Origin: Bemisia tabaci
Taxonomy: Eukaryota > Arthropoda > Insecta > Hemiptera > Aleyrodidae
Length of the DNA: 64,000 nt
Direction of reading: 5' to 3'
Assembly: GCF_918797505.1 (NCBI RefSeq)
Contig: NC_092797.1
Span: 54,720,157 to 54,784,156 of the forward strand
The notes beneath the pieces are model-generated. The model was not told where the DNA came from. It did no database searches and saw nothing but the letters and a program-made list of their open reading frames with translations. This document shows positions 1 to 11,028 of this stretch, piece after piece; the stretch's first letter is position 1, and each line of letters starts with the position of its first letter. Both the position numbers and the translations under genes were made by a program.

Positions 1-227
1 AGCCGATCAGCTACTGCCAAAGTTAGCCGGGTAATTTGATTTGTCACAAGAGAACATTTGTACGGATTCCTCTGAAAATTTTGAAAAATGTGCTTCGTGC
101 TATGCAAAAAATTCGATGAAATTTGCAAAAAAATCTGCACAACCGTTTTCATGTAAAACATTAAATTCCTAAATGTTTGGCGATAGCTGATGCATTGCTT
201 GGTTCCATCCTGCTTAACGCGGTCCAA
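1..227. repeat. Family A MITE, right part
   Basis: This matches the right half of the complete family-A copy at 49931-50197, including TTTGGCGATAGCTGATG and the end TTAACGCGGTCC. The left end lies outside the window. Confidence 0.7.
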
Positions 228-870
228 ATAACATTTTTTAAAAAAAATTCATGAGAATAAAAAAATTCAAGTTGTGAACTTGAAAGAAACCAAAAGCGAA
301 AACACTCACCCAAGGAGGCATAATCCCAAATAAAATGAGTCACACTAAAAAACAACACTCGACACCGGAAACCGGGAGTATCTGGCTCTATATCGGTCGT
401 TACCGAGGCGTCAGCACATCCCCGAATCCGCAAATCCGCAAAATCGCAAATTCCCAAATCCGCGCTTCCGAAATCGGCACTGCTCCCTCCACCTTGGACG
501 GGCCCGCGCAAAATCGGCACTGATCAGCGTCACGGATGCGGAAGAAATTAAAAATATCGGAGATGGACAAATTCTATCGGGGAAGAAGAGCGCGATGATC
601 GGTTCCGCGCCGTGACGGAACGCTCGAATAATTAGTCGGGAACTTGGAGGCGCGCACCGCGGGAAAAATCGGAGGGGGCTCGTCCCCCCCCCCTTCCCGC
701 ACGGGGGGTGGGGCCAAGCTGACGGGGAGTTCGATGGCAAGAGGCATCGGGTGCTACGGTGGCCGCTACCGAGACCGAGACATTGACACTGGAGCTTTTA
801 GTCCCGGTGTTGTCGGGTTGCACGCTCAGAAAAAAAGTTCGGTCGTGTGAACCGTATGTACGGTGTTCAA
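228..870. other. No gene seen
   Basis: Mixed-composition DNA. Short tandem copies of AAATCCGC occur at about 425-465, and a GC-rich stretch with homopolymer C and G runs lies at 660-720. Frames here are short and compositionally biased. Confidence 0.4.
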
Positions 871-937
871 TACTGCTGTGCTAAGGAAAAACGCCGTATG
901 AACAATCGAGAGTTGCCAAATTTCCTTCGATAATGGG
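871..937. repeat. Family B MITE, solo end
   Basis: TACTGCTGTGCTAAGG followed by GCCGTATGAAC and GAGAGTTGCCAAATTTCC is one terminus of family B. The rest of the element is missing. Confidence 0.65.
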
Positions 938-1120
938 CTAAGGTCCTATGTCTCGTATACCTACACATCATGACGAGAGAGCTTTACAAGTTTGAAAGTA
1001 CAAAAGTTCAAACACGATCAAAAGCTTGAAAGTCCTCTCGTTCGGTGCTTTTAAGGGGGGATTGCGTTTCCCGCGCCCCGAAAATCAATGTTTCGTAAAA
1101 ATTGGAAAAAGATTATATTG

Positions 1121-1293
1121 CTGATTTAACAATTTTGTAGTTAAAAAAAGTGTCCGGCATTTTCGATGTATATTTTACAATAGAAAAAATGCTAATTTAA
1201 TCAGCCCCATGGTTTAATTAGCATCTCACTATTTTGAAATGTACATTGGAAACATGTCGGACATGTTTTTTAACAATTTCATTGTTAAATCAG
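1121..1293. repeat. Short palindromic MITE with 36-bp terminal inverted repeats
   Basis: The ends CTGATTTAACAATTTTG and CATTGTTAAATCAG are inverted copies that continue through TTAAAAAA.TGTCCG on both sides. It is the only copy seen in the window. Confidence 0.6.
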
Positions 1294-1722
1294 GAATCCA
1301 TTTTTTTTTCGTGTATTTCATAAATGATAGACTTGTGAATCGGTCACTGATGACCTCAAATGACCTTAGCTCAGATGACTCAACCAAAACTATGGTCGAC
1401 TTAACCACAATTTTTATTCAGCCAGCTGTAATCTGGTTGAGCCAACTGTAATTTCAATCGCGTCAGCGGTTTTTCCAGATAGCTACGTTTTCTTCGGTTC
1501 CGGAAACGATTCATATCTCATAGTTTTTGCCGGACTTCAACTCCAACCCTAAACAGAAAATTTTTGTTTCGAATTTTTGACCCGAAACAACTTTTTCTCG
1601 CTCGTTTTTGAGAAGAAAAAAAACCCGATAATTTAGAAATGGAAAAATAAAGTATTTACTTCGTGCACAGGTCCTGTCGTGCTGATTGGCAAACGAGTTA
1701 GAGAAAAATTTCAAGGTGTTCT
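1294..1722. other. No gene seen
   Basis: AT-rich DNA. A minus frame at 1511-1801 is not conserved-looking and runs into the family-E repeat. Confidence 0.4.
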
Positions 1723-1926
1723 CACGCTGGAAAAAAATACCCCGGCCTTGGAAGCCGTATTTACGGGCCGTATAGACGTAGCATCCGCGTTCCGGGCTCA
1801 AAGGCCGTAAGTTCTGGGCGTAGCACCCGGAGCAATCGAAGCTACGGCTACAGACCCCGGAACTTTCGACCTCTGAGCCCGGAGCGGACGGTATGTCTAT
1901 ATAGCCCGTAACTTTTTTTCGGTGCA
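1723..1926. repeat. Family E palindromic MITE
   Basis: The arms carry TTCCGGGCTCAAAGGCC and GAGCCCGGAGCGGACGG. The ends are CACGCTGGAAAAAAA and TTTTTTTCGGTG. A second copy lies at 2903-3268. Confidence 0.7.
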
Positions 1927-2200
1927 GACCCGGAGCCCAAATCGATGAGAGAGGGGTTCTGGGATCAAATTTGAAGGAGGATCCGTGTCAAAGGAAAAGA
2001 AGAGAAATGAAAATCCAAAAAGTCACAGAAGTTGGTCGTTTGTGAGAAAAAGCTCAAGTGGCGAGGGACCCATGCAATTTAAACATCCTTCCTCTTCTAA
2101 GGAAACTTTTTATTGGTAAACCTTCAGATTTTGAAAGAGCTGAGAGGAGCGAAGTCCGAACTTTCAGATACATCAAGTGGGAAGCACCTCCAACCAATAA

Positions 2201-2452
2201 GACCGCGACAAGCAGAGAGGAACCAAGCCGCATCCGCTATTGCCAAATTTAATCGGACAGTTTAATTGTATACCAAAAAATGGTTGTGCGGATTATTGTG
2301 CGAATTTCAGTCGATTTTCTGCTCAGTAGATAGGAAATTACTTAAAATTTTTAAAGGAATCCGTGCAAACGTTCCCTTGTAAAAAATTAGATTGTCCAGT
2401 TAAATTTGGCAGTAGCTGATTTAGCTTGGTTCCTTTCTGCTAAACGCCGTCC
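2201..2452. repeat. Family A MITE
   Basis: The left end GCAGAGAGGAACCAAGCCGC and right end GCTTGGTTCCTTTCTGC are inverted copies, with the shared interior TGCCAAATTTAATC and GTTAAATTTGGCA. The structure is the same as the copy at 49931-50197. Confidence 0.7.
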
Positions 2453-2902
2453 AGTTGACCCGCGAGTACCCTTTCCCACAAGAAAACTTGATTTTTCCTC
2501 TACTGATTGAAGCTTAACCTTTTTTTTAAAATTTTTAGTCACCATTTGACGACTGTGTATGGTCTGACCCACTTGAAGCAGGACGCGAGCCGACCGAAGA
2601 GCTTCACTCTCTCTTGGCCTTGAACGCATGCATCTTCAGCCCAAGTGCCGTACTGCAGCGCTGCTGCCGCCTTCCATGAGAATAGATGAATTTACCATAG
2701 TTCTGCGAGAGAATCATTTATTTTTCCTGGGAACTTCGACAACTGCACGTAGTGGACTGGACCTATCCCATCTGAGCGGCGCTCAGTGAATCTAGAGCTG
2801 AGTCGGACAGGAAAAAGGATCTTGGACCTGCGGCTAGCTCCGAGATTCTTGCTCCTAGGGGAGGAAGCCGCTAACTGTTGGCGATTTCTTCCCCCTTTCT
2901 TA
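2453..2902. other. No gene recognised
   Basis: Moderate-GC unique-looking DNA. A 37-codon plus frame from 2677 has no recognisable features. Confidence 0.35.
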
Positions 2903-3268
2903 CACTGAAAAAAACTCCGGCCCTGGAAGCCATACTTGCGGATGGGCTATATGGACATACCGTCCGAGTTCCGGGCTCAGAGGCCGAAAGTTCCGGGCCT
3001 AGTACCCGGAGCAATCGAAACTACAGCTCCAGCATCCAGAACTGGCCTGCGTTTTTCAATTTGGAACTATTAATTCTGGCTCTTCTGGAAAAAAACTTTT
3101 GTGTATAGGGAAACTAATGGCACATACGTTGTTTTTAAACCGGGCTAGAATTTATAGTTCCAAATCGCAAAGTGTAGTCCAACTATCCTCCAGTACCCGT
3201 AACTTTCGGCCTCTAAGCCCGGAACGGACGGTATGTCTTTATATCACGTAACTTTTTTTGCAGTGTAG
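2903..3268. repeat. Family E MITE split by a family F MITE
   Basis: The outer arms are family E (CACTGAAAAAAACTCCGG to GTAACTTTTTTTGCAGTG). A 146-bp family-F element (3039-3184) sits between them, so E inserted first and F later. Confidence 0.7.
3039..3184. repeat. Family F MITE nested in family E
   Basis: The arms read CAATTTGGAACTATTAATTC and GAATTTATAGTTCCAAAT. Other copies are at 15827-15970 and 23992-24135. AACT borders both sides and may be the target duplication. Confidence 0.65.
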
Positions 3269-3293
3269 ATTTCCGGATATTAATTTCTTCAAC

Positions 3294-3389
3294 ATGGGCA
3301 AGACGACGTTCGATTCATCTCAAATTTTGAATGAAGGCACCAACTTGGATAGCAAAGAAATCGTCTTGCAGCTTGAACGTTTAGTTTCT
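3294..3389 (+). CDS. Possible first coding exon of an unrecognised gene
   Basis: ATG at 3294 is in strong context (CAACATGG). It opens 32 codons beginning MGKTTFDSSQILNEG and including LDSKEIVLQLERLVS, followed directly by a donor TCT|GTGAGT. Composition is protein-like and unlike the surrounding AT-rich DNA. It starts 26 bp after the end of a family-E MITE. No following exon could be identified in the next 2.5 kb, so it may be a relic or a chance frame. Confidence 0.3.
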
Positions 3390-5940
3390 GTGAGTACCTA
3401 ACTGTCATTTTATGGATTCAGACCATCGTATTTGACCATCGTAACTTTAGGGATTTCTTATCCTTCATCCCTCATCCCTGCCTTCCTTTTTAGATGCCTA
3501 TCTTGCGTCTTTGGGTCTCTTTTTGAATATGCTAGGCTGAGTATACTCCCTAAGTTTATAAAAAAAAAGAAGTTAATATTGGAGTTTTCTCCATGTCCCT
3601 CCCTCCCTAATATACCTGGATGTCGTAATAAGAGTCCCATTGTAACAACGAGAATTCCGGTTGTTTCAAGAATAAATTAAATAAGAAAACTATACACATA
3701 TATAATGAGCATAAATTATATGATTATGCTGTGGGAAAATCTACCAGTACTTATTCGTTCCAATTTCTCTTAAAGCCTAAAAAAACAGCAAACAATTATT
3801 TTTGAGCCGTTGAACATGGTTCAAATTAGGAAGACCAATTGAACTAACTATGCTTAAAAAAATTAAAGTCAGGCATACCCTTCGTGTGCAAAAAGAAGGC
3901 TAAGAACTTCAAATTCACATCAGGCTCTTGAAGTAAATCTAAGTTTTTATTTTATTTTATTTTCAGCAAGGATTTACTAAATTTGACATAAGCGTTTTTA
4001 CCTATAATTTTTCAATTTGAATGAAAACCAGATCGTTAGAATTCTTTCTCCTCTCTAAGTTCACATGTATCGCACGGTCGGAGCAAACTGATGAATCACA
4101 GGTCTTGAGAATTTTCTCGACTGCTATGTATGGTTTCAATTAATAAGAGAACGTTCATTCGGTGTACGATTTACATGAGCGTGACTTGAAACTTTTCAAG
4201 TTGACTTTTCAAAACAGCATCCTTGCGATGGAAATTTCTCCATCTGTTTCACTAAAAATCAATGTACGTTGCAGACGCCGCACTGTGCGAGCTGCCGGCA
4301 TACTGGTAACACTTGAAATATTCACAGGCGTATGGAATCCATCAACTTCCGGATCCTTTACTCCGTCAAGAATTTCTCAATGAAAGTGGACTTGATTTTT
4401 TTCTCCAAATTATTTTATAACGATTTTGTCGTGAATGAAAGAGCACTAAATGAAACTTTAATTTTAGTTTTTTGCAGCAAGTATGAAATTTTGAGCATGC
4501 GAGTATCTAGTTGTACATTTTTCACATTGCAGTGGGATTTGTCGATATGTCGAGGGCAAATAGTCAAATCAGGAATTTTGTCAAATGCCTAGGAAAATAG
4601 TGAAATATTCTTACTCAGATTGAAATGTTGATTCTTTACCCTAATTTTAGACAAAATAATTCGTTGCTCCTATACGAAAGAATTCTCTGTAAAAATATCA
4701 GCATACAATAGTATTTTAAACGATTTTAAGATCGTAAAATCACATTTATCATGAAATTTTCTGAATCTCCTAAACATAGAATTTTTCAAATTTTAACATT
4801 TCAATGTACTTAAGACACGTAAAAAAGAAGGAACAAAGAGAGTTTACGAATTTGAAGAGTTATTCTTCCCAAAATATTGAAAATCCGTGAACTCGTCACC
4901 ATAAATTAACAGAATTCCGTAAACTGTCAAAATTTCGGCATTCGATAAAATGCTTGATTTGACTAATTATGCCTTCGATAGATATTTACGACTTATTGAA
5001 AGAACACTTGTAGCTACAACACTTACAATACTCATAAAATATGAGATAATCTTGTATGGAGGGCACCTTCAACTTCCGAAAATTGTAAAGAAAACGTCTT
5101 GTCTATGTGGGCTTTAAGAAACTGCTTGTACACAAATGTAAGCCTCATATTTAAATTCAAACCAAAATGATGAAAGTAACTTGCGTCAATCAGCGCCATA
5201 TTTTAATAATCACTTTGATTTCAAATAGTTTGAAAAAATTATTACGGGAGTGGAACGTATGTAATTGAGAACGCTGTTTTACAGCGTTTCGGCTAAAAGA
5301 TTCCAACCCAATTCTTAAACTAAAATAAAGTCTCATTGAGTCTGATCCTCTTTGCAATTGTATAAAGTTCAGGAAAGCGAGTTTTTGATTCAAATTTTGG
5401 TCATGTTTAGTTGGAGCTATCGAAGAAGATCAGAAAAAATGAAGACTTTTGAAATGTGTACCTGCAAATGCATTGCAACGTTTGAGTACAGCTTTATTAA
5501 GTTCATTTTTGCCAAGGAAAACAAACAAACCAATTATTTGCTTTGAATTTTCCTCAAATTTAATTTTTTCCTAGAAAACATTGTATCATAGTACGATGTA
5601 GCTACAAAAATTTACGCAACTGTGTCCTTTTACATTTTTAGAACGAACTAATGAAATAAAAATAAACATCGAGAGGGCATTCATAGACATACTTTTAAAT
5701 TTAGTAGGTTTCAATCTGGATGGTTTAAAATATCTAGGTAGTCTAATTAAAATTATGATAGAATGAGCGCTCAGCGCGAAATGTTCATTGGATAAAAAAT
5801 CCATAGCACCTTCGATTTCTGTTGACTGCAGCAAACTCATTCCATGGACATGAATGAAAGCAGGGCTAAAAGCTCGCTGACCGAACCTCCAAAATTAACG
5901 TCATATCCACACTCTTTGAATACAGATCTGATCCAGACAC
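3390..5940. other. No gene recognised
   Basis: 2.5 kb of AT-rich sequence without obvious repeats. Short frames (for example 4162-4592) show no domain and no coherent splice signals. Confidence 0.4.
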
Positions 5941-6187
5941 ACACTGGGAAAAAAAAAACACATTGGATCTAGAGTCCAGACTCTTAAAAATATCGCCAAG
6001 AAAAAATACTCTCGATTCAATCGGATTTTTGCTTACATCAAGAACCAAGCCTCTTAATTTGAGCGGATTTCCTTTTGATTTAAGCTTAAAGCTGATTGAA
6101 TCAAGAGTATTGTTTCATGGCAATGTTTTCAAGAGTCTGGACTCTAGATCCAATGTTTTTTTCTTTTTTTTTTTTTTTTCCAGTGTA
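5941..6187. repeat. Family D MITE
   Basis: The ends are CACTGGGAAAAA and TTTTTTCCAGTG, next to the inverted arms GGATCTAGAGTCCAGACTC and GAGTCTGGACTCTAGATCC. The interior has mirrored GATTGAATCAAGAGTAT motifs. Confidence 0.7.
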
Positions 6188-6220
6188 AGTCAGAGGAGGA
6201 GGACTTATCGGACACTCTGT

Positions 6221-6358
6221 ATCAAAACGAAATCCGCTTAAGTTAAGAGGCTTGGTTCTTGATTTAAGCTTAAATCTGATTGAATCAAGAGTATTTTATC
6301 TTGTCAATGTTTTTAAGAGTCTGGACTCCAGATCCAATGTGTTTTTTTTTTCCAGTGC
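6221..6358. repeat. Family D MITE, right half only
   Basis: It matches the right half of the neighbouring copy, from AAATCCGCTTAAGTTAAGAG to TCCAGTGC. The left half is absent. Confidence 0.65.
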
Positions 6359-6818
6359 ACTGTAAATGAACTCGGAGGGAATGCCGGAAGACGTAGCCGC
6401 AGGAGTATGGAGCGGGTGCCCACTGTGCCGCGAGACTTTCATCATAGAGATTATATTGTGGCGTGGAGTTAAAAGTTCTTTTAGTGGCCGCGAGGCAGCA
6501 TTCCTTTCTCCCTCCTGCACCTTCCACCTTCCTCCTTGATCCCTGAAATCCTGTTACCGAATTTCCCTTTCTACGAGATCCAGTTCTCCACTTCCACCTC
6601 CTCGCGCGTCCGTGTCCGCGTCGGCGTCCACTTGTTCGCGGGGGGTCATTCACATTCATGGTCATCGGACAAGACGGAGAGGGAATGCGGGGGAGGGAGG
6701 GGGAGGGAAAGTAAGGGGGAGGGAAATGGAGGGGGAAGGGGAGAAATTCTTTGAGACTTGTTTTTTTTCCAAAATTACGCAGCGATGTGGGAGGACTATG
6801 CCAATACCACCTACCCAT
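6359..6818. other. GA-rich low-complexity DNA, no gene
   Basis: It contains CG-rich (CGTCCGTGTCCGCGTCGG) and GGGGGAGGGA-type runs around 6590-6745. All frames are compositional artefacts. Confidence 0.4.
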
Positions 6819-7077
6819 ACTCTGCCCTGGTGATAAAAAGCGGAGTACGAGCTTTCAGACGTTGCCGTATTTCTTTCAAGAACAATTGAGTTCACTGAAA
6901 AAATTGTGAATATTTCTCCTCTAAATTTTCGTACAATAGTGTTTGCAACATCGACTAAAACACCAAAAAAACTTCGAGGAACAGTATGCATAATTTGCCT
7001 CAAAAATATTGGTTTTATCCGGATAAATTTGGCAACTCTCGAATGTTCATACGACGTTCTTCCTTAGCATGGCAGTA
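6819..7077. repeat. Family B MITE
   Basis: The left end is diverged (ACTCTGCCCTGG). The right end is typical: GGCAACTCTCGAATGTTCAT and CTTAGCATGGCAGTA. It abuts a second copy directly. Confidence 0.6.
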
Positions 7078-7316
7078 AAACGTCGTACGTACATTCGAGA
7101 GTTGTCAAATTTCGTCCGGTTAAATTTTCGTTTTTCAGGAAAGTTATGAATATTTTCTCTAGAATTTTCAGATAGTTTATATCTATAATCGCGAATGAAA
7201 TGCTCTGAAAATTTCAGGAAACATGCACGTATTTCCCTGGAAATTCGTATTTTAACATGGAGAATTTGGCAACGTCTGTTGGTTTATACGGCGTTCTTCC
7301 TAAGCACGGCAGCATA
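7076..7316. repeat. Family B MITE, abutting copy
   Basis: It starts within the end of the preceding copy (AAAACGTCGTACG, ATTCGAGAGTTGTCAAATTT) and ends GCGTTCTTCCTAAGCACGGC. Confidence 0.65.
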
Positions 7317-7758
7317 CCGAGGTTAACTCGTCAAAGCTGCGGAGAACACACGGGATCGTAAGGAGGGGGTGGCTTAAGATGATTGGTGTTTTTTCTTGAG
7401 AGAGTGAATTTGTTCCGGGGATGGAATTTTTAGTTGAATTTCTAGGCAAGCTTGATCGAATGAAACAAATTTGCACGACAGAATCACATTTAAAAGGAAG
7501 GGAAGATTTATTTTATGTCAATGTAGGGAGTATTTCCCTCTACAGAATTCATTGCTTCCAGATAGTGCTGAAAAATCAGAAGATCTTCCCATTTAAACTC
7601 ATATTAAATATCTACATTTTATTGAACAATCTGGCAACCTTGCCGCAGTTATTACCAACACACTCTCACGCGATTCCTCGAATGGCCAGGAATGCTAAGT
7701 AGGAATAATTGACTATGCACATTGTAAAGTCATAGAATAATAGCTACCGGAAGGGCAG
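7317..7758. other. No gene seen
   Basis: AT-rich DNA with a 93-codon frame at 7421-7702 that has no recognisable feature. Confidence 0.4.
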
Positions 7759-8014
7759 CACTGCCGTGCTTAGTAAGAACGCCGTATGAGCCATCAGGCG
7801 TTGCCCAATTTCCTTCGACAAATCACGAATTTTCAGGAATATTAGTACATGTTTCTCCTTCAATTTTTCAGAGGATTATATTCGTAATTTGATCTAAAAA
7901 GTCTGAAAATTTCAAGGGAAAATATTCACAACTTTATTCAAAAATAAATATTTCGAAAGAAGAAATTTGGCAACATTGGAATGCTAATACAGCGTTCTTA
8001 CTCAGTGCGGCAGA
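7759..8014. repeat. Family B MITE
   Basis: The ends are CACTGCCGTGCTTAGTAAG and TTACTCAGTGCGGCAG, with mirrored GGCGTTGCCCAATTTCC and AAATTTGGCAAC arms. Confidence 0.7.
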
Positions 8015-8039
8015 GCAGTCGGGCATCTTTGCTCCGATT

Positions 8040-8620
8040 TTTCTATGGTCTAGGTCCCTGTTCTCATCTAAAAGCTTGTTTGTCCGCGTCATCCTTCCGA
8101 TGAAAGATTCAAGTTCACTGTGGCTGGCTCGCGAGGTTAAGGACCTACGTGGTCAAAACCGGCGCCGACGGCTGCTCGTGCACTGTTCCAATCCTGTTCG
8201 CGATGAACGCCTTTCGCGGAACCGCGCCCTGGAGGAGGCTGAAGGGCCATTTTTTCTCCGTTTCAACAAACGGATCGTTTAAAGAACCCACCTACATTGA
8301 TTATTTCCAAATCACACGGTCAAAGGATGGCTCAAAAGACCCGCGCTTATGTAAGGAAACATTCCGAGAGAATCGGTTGAATTTCACCTTCACTTTCACG
8401 TAGAATGGAGGCTATCATGCCAATTTTTGTGAGTAAAAGTGCGGTTTTGGGATGGGTTCTTTTTTCCGCAGGTTGGCGGTCAGCGATCGCCCGGCGCGGC
8501 GCAGGGTTGCGCGTTCGTCCAAGGAACGTGCCTTGATTTATGCGCGATCTCCGGGCGGATGGCAAACCTGTTGCACGACGTGGACCGAATCTGAAAGTCG
8601 CGAATTTTAATTCTAGTTCA
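8040..8620 (+). other. GC-rich stretch with an unrecognised 84-codon frame
   Basis: This block is richer in CpG than its surroundings. A plus frame at 8149-8403 starts MVKTGADGCSCTVPILF and ends in a TFTFT run. No domain is recognisable, there is no clear acceptor or donor, and a second overlapping frame is equally long. It may be regulatory or relic sequence. Confidence 0.15.
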
Positions 8621-8623
8621 GAC

Positions 8624-8650
8624 CCCACCCACCCACCCACCGATCCACCC
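8624..8650. repeat. Short (CCCA)n microsatellite
   Basis: Imperfect tandem copies of CCCA near position 8630. Confidence 0.6.
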
Positions 8651-10028
8651 AAGCATAAAGACACTTAGGAAAGGGGCACTAAAAATTCGCGCTCGCTTTG
8701 AGCAATACTTACGGGTGCACCAAGATTCCTATCTTTTAATTTTTCACATATATTCATTCCCTTTTTTAATTTTTTCTTCATCTTTAGTGGAGAGATGTTT
8801 CTTTTCCCTTCCCTGATGAACTGTGGAAAATTCTCTACACAACAAACTGTTGCGCTCAGGAGTATTTCTTGATAACCCAAAACGTGTTTCTATTTTGGAT
8901 CAATTTCCCACTCTCGCGACATGTATGTTGTTTCTAAAATGGGCCAGATATAGCGGTTCCTTATTGCAAAATGTTATCCAGTTATTAATAATTGGCGGTG
9001 TGTTTAGGACCGTGGAAATATGCATTGGTTTTTTTTCACAAATAGCTTAGTGATGGGTTTATTGAGTTTCAAATGCTAATATTTTTGTGAAATCAAAATT
9101 TTTGCAGTGAAAAAGAAAAAACAATGAAATGAATCTGAGATCATTCATAAATTTATTCGGTTTCGAGAAGAACATAACACAGGAAGATGGCACAGTTACA
9201 GTGTCTGCTCGACAACTGACTCACATTCATACGTATCTACTTGTTTAATCGTACTTGCCCTGTCCCGTTTACACCTTTGATTAATGTTATGTTGCCATCG
9301 AAGCGACAGATCCTTCATCCATACGACATTGGCACTTTCCGTAAGTGCAACAGACCCATTTTTGCGTTCATACTTTCCTCGGTAACGCAAGAGCATTAAC
9401 TGCTACAATAATGTACGAATTACATAGCATCACAAAGCTTACAGTCCCCTGTTAACAAAACGACCGTCAAGAAAAACTTTCAAATCTTTTAAAAATAAGT
9501 GTTAAAAATCATATTTTAAGAGACCCGCAGTAAGACTTTCTTTTACCAAAAAAAATGAACAGAAGAAGGTAAGAATACTTAGACTTTTTTAGGATTTTCC
9601 AAAAACAAATTCAAACACTTCACGTGCCAGCCAGATTATGTATCGAGAATTATATTCATATCATTTGAGAATTTCTCAGCAATTCCTCATACTCAAATTT
9701 TACTTGTTTACATTTTTGTTGTAAATTTTACTTTAAAAAAATATTCAAAAAGGGCTCCTTCAAACATAAATTTTAACATAATTTTTTCAAGAGTAGTCGT
9801 TTTAGCAGTTAACGGGTAAATATTGGAGCTGCAAAAGTAAAAACTTCCACCATGCCAAGATACCAACTGTAGGTGTAGGTAGATCATTTTTCTAGGGAGG
9901 CCCTATGAGGGACTCGCTCGCAAAGTTTTGACAATTTTACTGTATTGATGCATTTTGAGACTACCCGACAAAAAATTGCATTATATATTTTGTGAATTTT
10001 GTGATTTTATCAAGTTGTACTTATATCC
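8651..10028. other. No gene seen
   Basis: AT-rich DNA without clear repeats or coding signals. Confidence 0.4.
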
Positions 10029-10546
10029 CCAGGTAAAAATTGGCAGTAGAATCTGTGTTCCAAAATACCATAGACCTAAAGCCGGCTGTAAGATTTCCAA
10101 TAGCTTCTGTAGCCGGCTGTACAATTTCTTTCAGCCTTTTATAGCCGATGGCGACTAAGCAACAGCCAGACGATAAAGTTTATGATGCTATAAACGTTAC
10201 TAAATACGGATACTAGTACTTCGTTAGTTTTTGGACCACCGCTCTCTTTTTGTGCCATAGTATCTTGATTTATTTTGCGAGGAATGTTCCGTACTTTTGA
10301 AGGATGCCTGTCATTCTTAATAAGTTGGAGCGCCTTCAATTTCTCATGATACTGTGCAATACATCTGGTGTGAAATAGTTGCTTCAGACGCCGTGGCACG
10401 CTGCGGCGCGGCGGCGGGCGGGCAGAGAGTACGAAAAACGCATTGGCGCCTACAAACCTAACAGGGATACTTCACGCATTGCGCAATGCGTGAAGTATCC
10501 CTGTTAGGTTTGTAGGCGCCAGTGCGCTCCGCTTTGTGTTAGGCTC
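10029..10546. repeat. Family I element, truncated copy with perfect palindrome
   Basis: The left end AGGTAAAAATTGGCAGTAG matches the right ends of the full copies at 36131-37089 and 48760-49696, so this copy is inverted relative to them. It breaks off shortly after the 78-bp palindrome. It lies just past the hexosaminidase stop and probably forms part of its 3'UTR. Confidence 0.75.
10444..10521. repeat. Perfect 78-bp palindrome
   Basis: The two 39-bp arms are exact reverse complements, centred on TTGCGCAA, with no loop. Each arm contains GGCGCCTACAAACCTAAC and GGGATACTTCACGCATT. The identical palindrome recurs at 36596-36673, and a nearly identical one at 49227-49304. Confidence 0.9.
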
Positions 10547-10610
10547 CCCCTAATTTCCCTTAGCACGGCAGTACTAGTGTCTGGACGATTCGTGAAAAAG
10601 ATCTGGAACT

Positions 10611-11028
10611 CTAGGAACATTCTTGATCGTGCTGTTCGCACCACTGGGGGAGCACAGCGGCGGCGTTGATCCCCCGCTTGACGAGCCGTTGCCGGTGGGC
10701 GAGGAAGCGAGGCTGGGCCTGCTGGCTCGAGGTCCCGGGGTCGCTCCAGAGGCGTTCGGCGACGGCGGCCGCCCGGGGCCAGACCCTTGGCTCCATGTTG
10801 TTCTCGTCCACGTACTCGGACCACATGCCGACCTCCCCGCCGAGCACCCCCGCGCCCGCCGGGAGCCGGTAGTTGTACATGTTCCGCCAGTCGGAGAACT
10901 TGGTCGACCCCCAGAACCCGTGGTCCAGGTACCACACGTCCTTGCTCGCCACGATGATCCGGTAGCCCTTGGCCAGGAGCCGCTGCGGAACGTCCTTCTT
11001 CCGCTCCGTCCACGTCTCGATGATGTAC
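10611..11028 (-). CDS. Hexosaminidase exon 7: C-terminal barrel and stop
   Basis: The exon encodes residues 461-598: YIIETWTERKKD, WYLDHGFWG, GVLGGEVGMWSEYVDE and RVWPRAAAVAERLWSDP, all strongly conserved at the GH20 C-terminus. The stop TAG is at 10613-10611. The GC content is high and makes long antisense shadow frames. No AATAAA or ATTAAA occurs before a 78-bp palindrome that starts 90 bp past the stop. The first AATAAA is at about 10271, inside a family-I repeat. Confidence 0.95.

Noticed and set aside
6285..6818. 177-codon minus frame rich in Pro, Ser and Arg
   Set aside because: It spans a family-D fragment and GA-rich low-complexity DNA.
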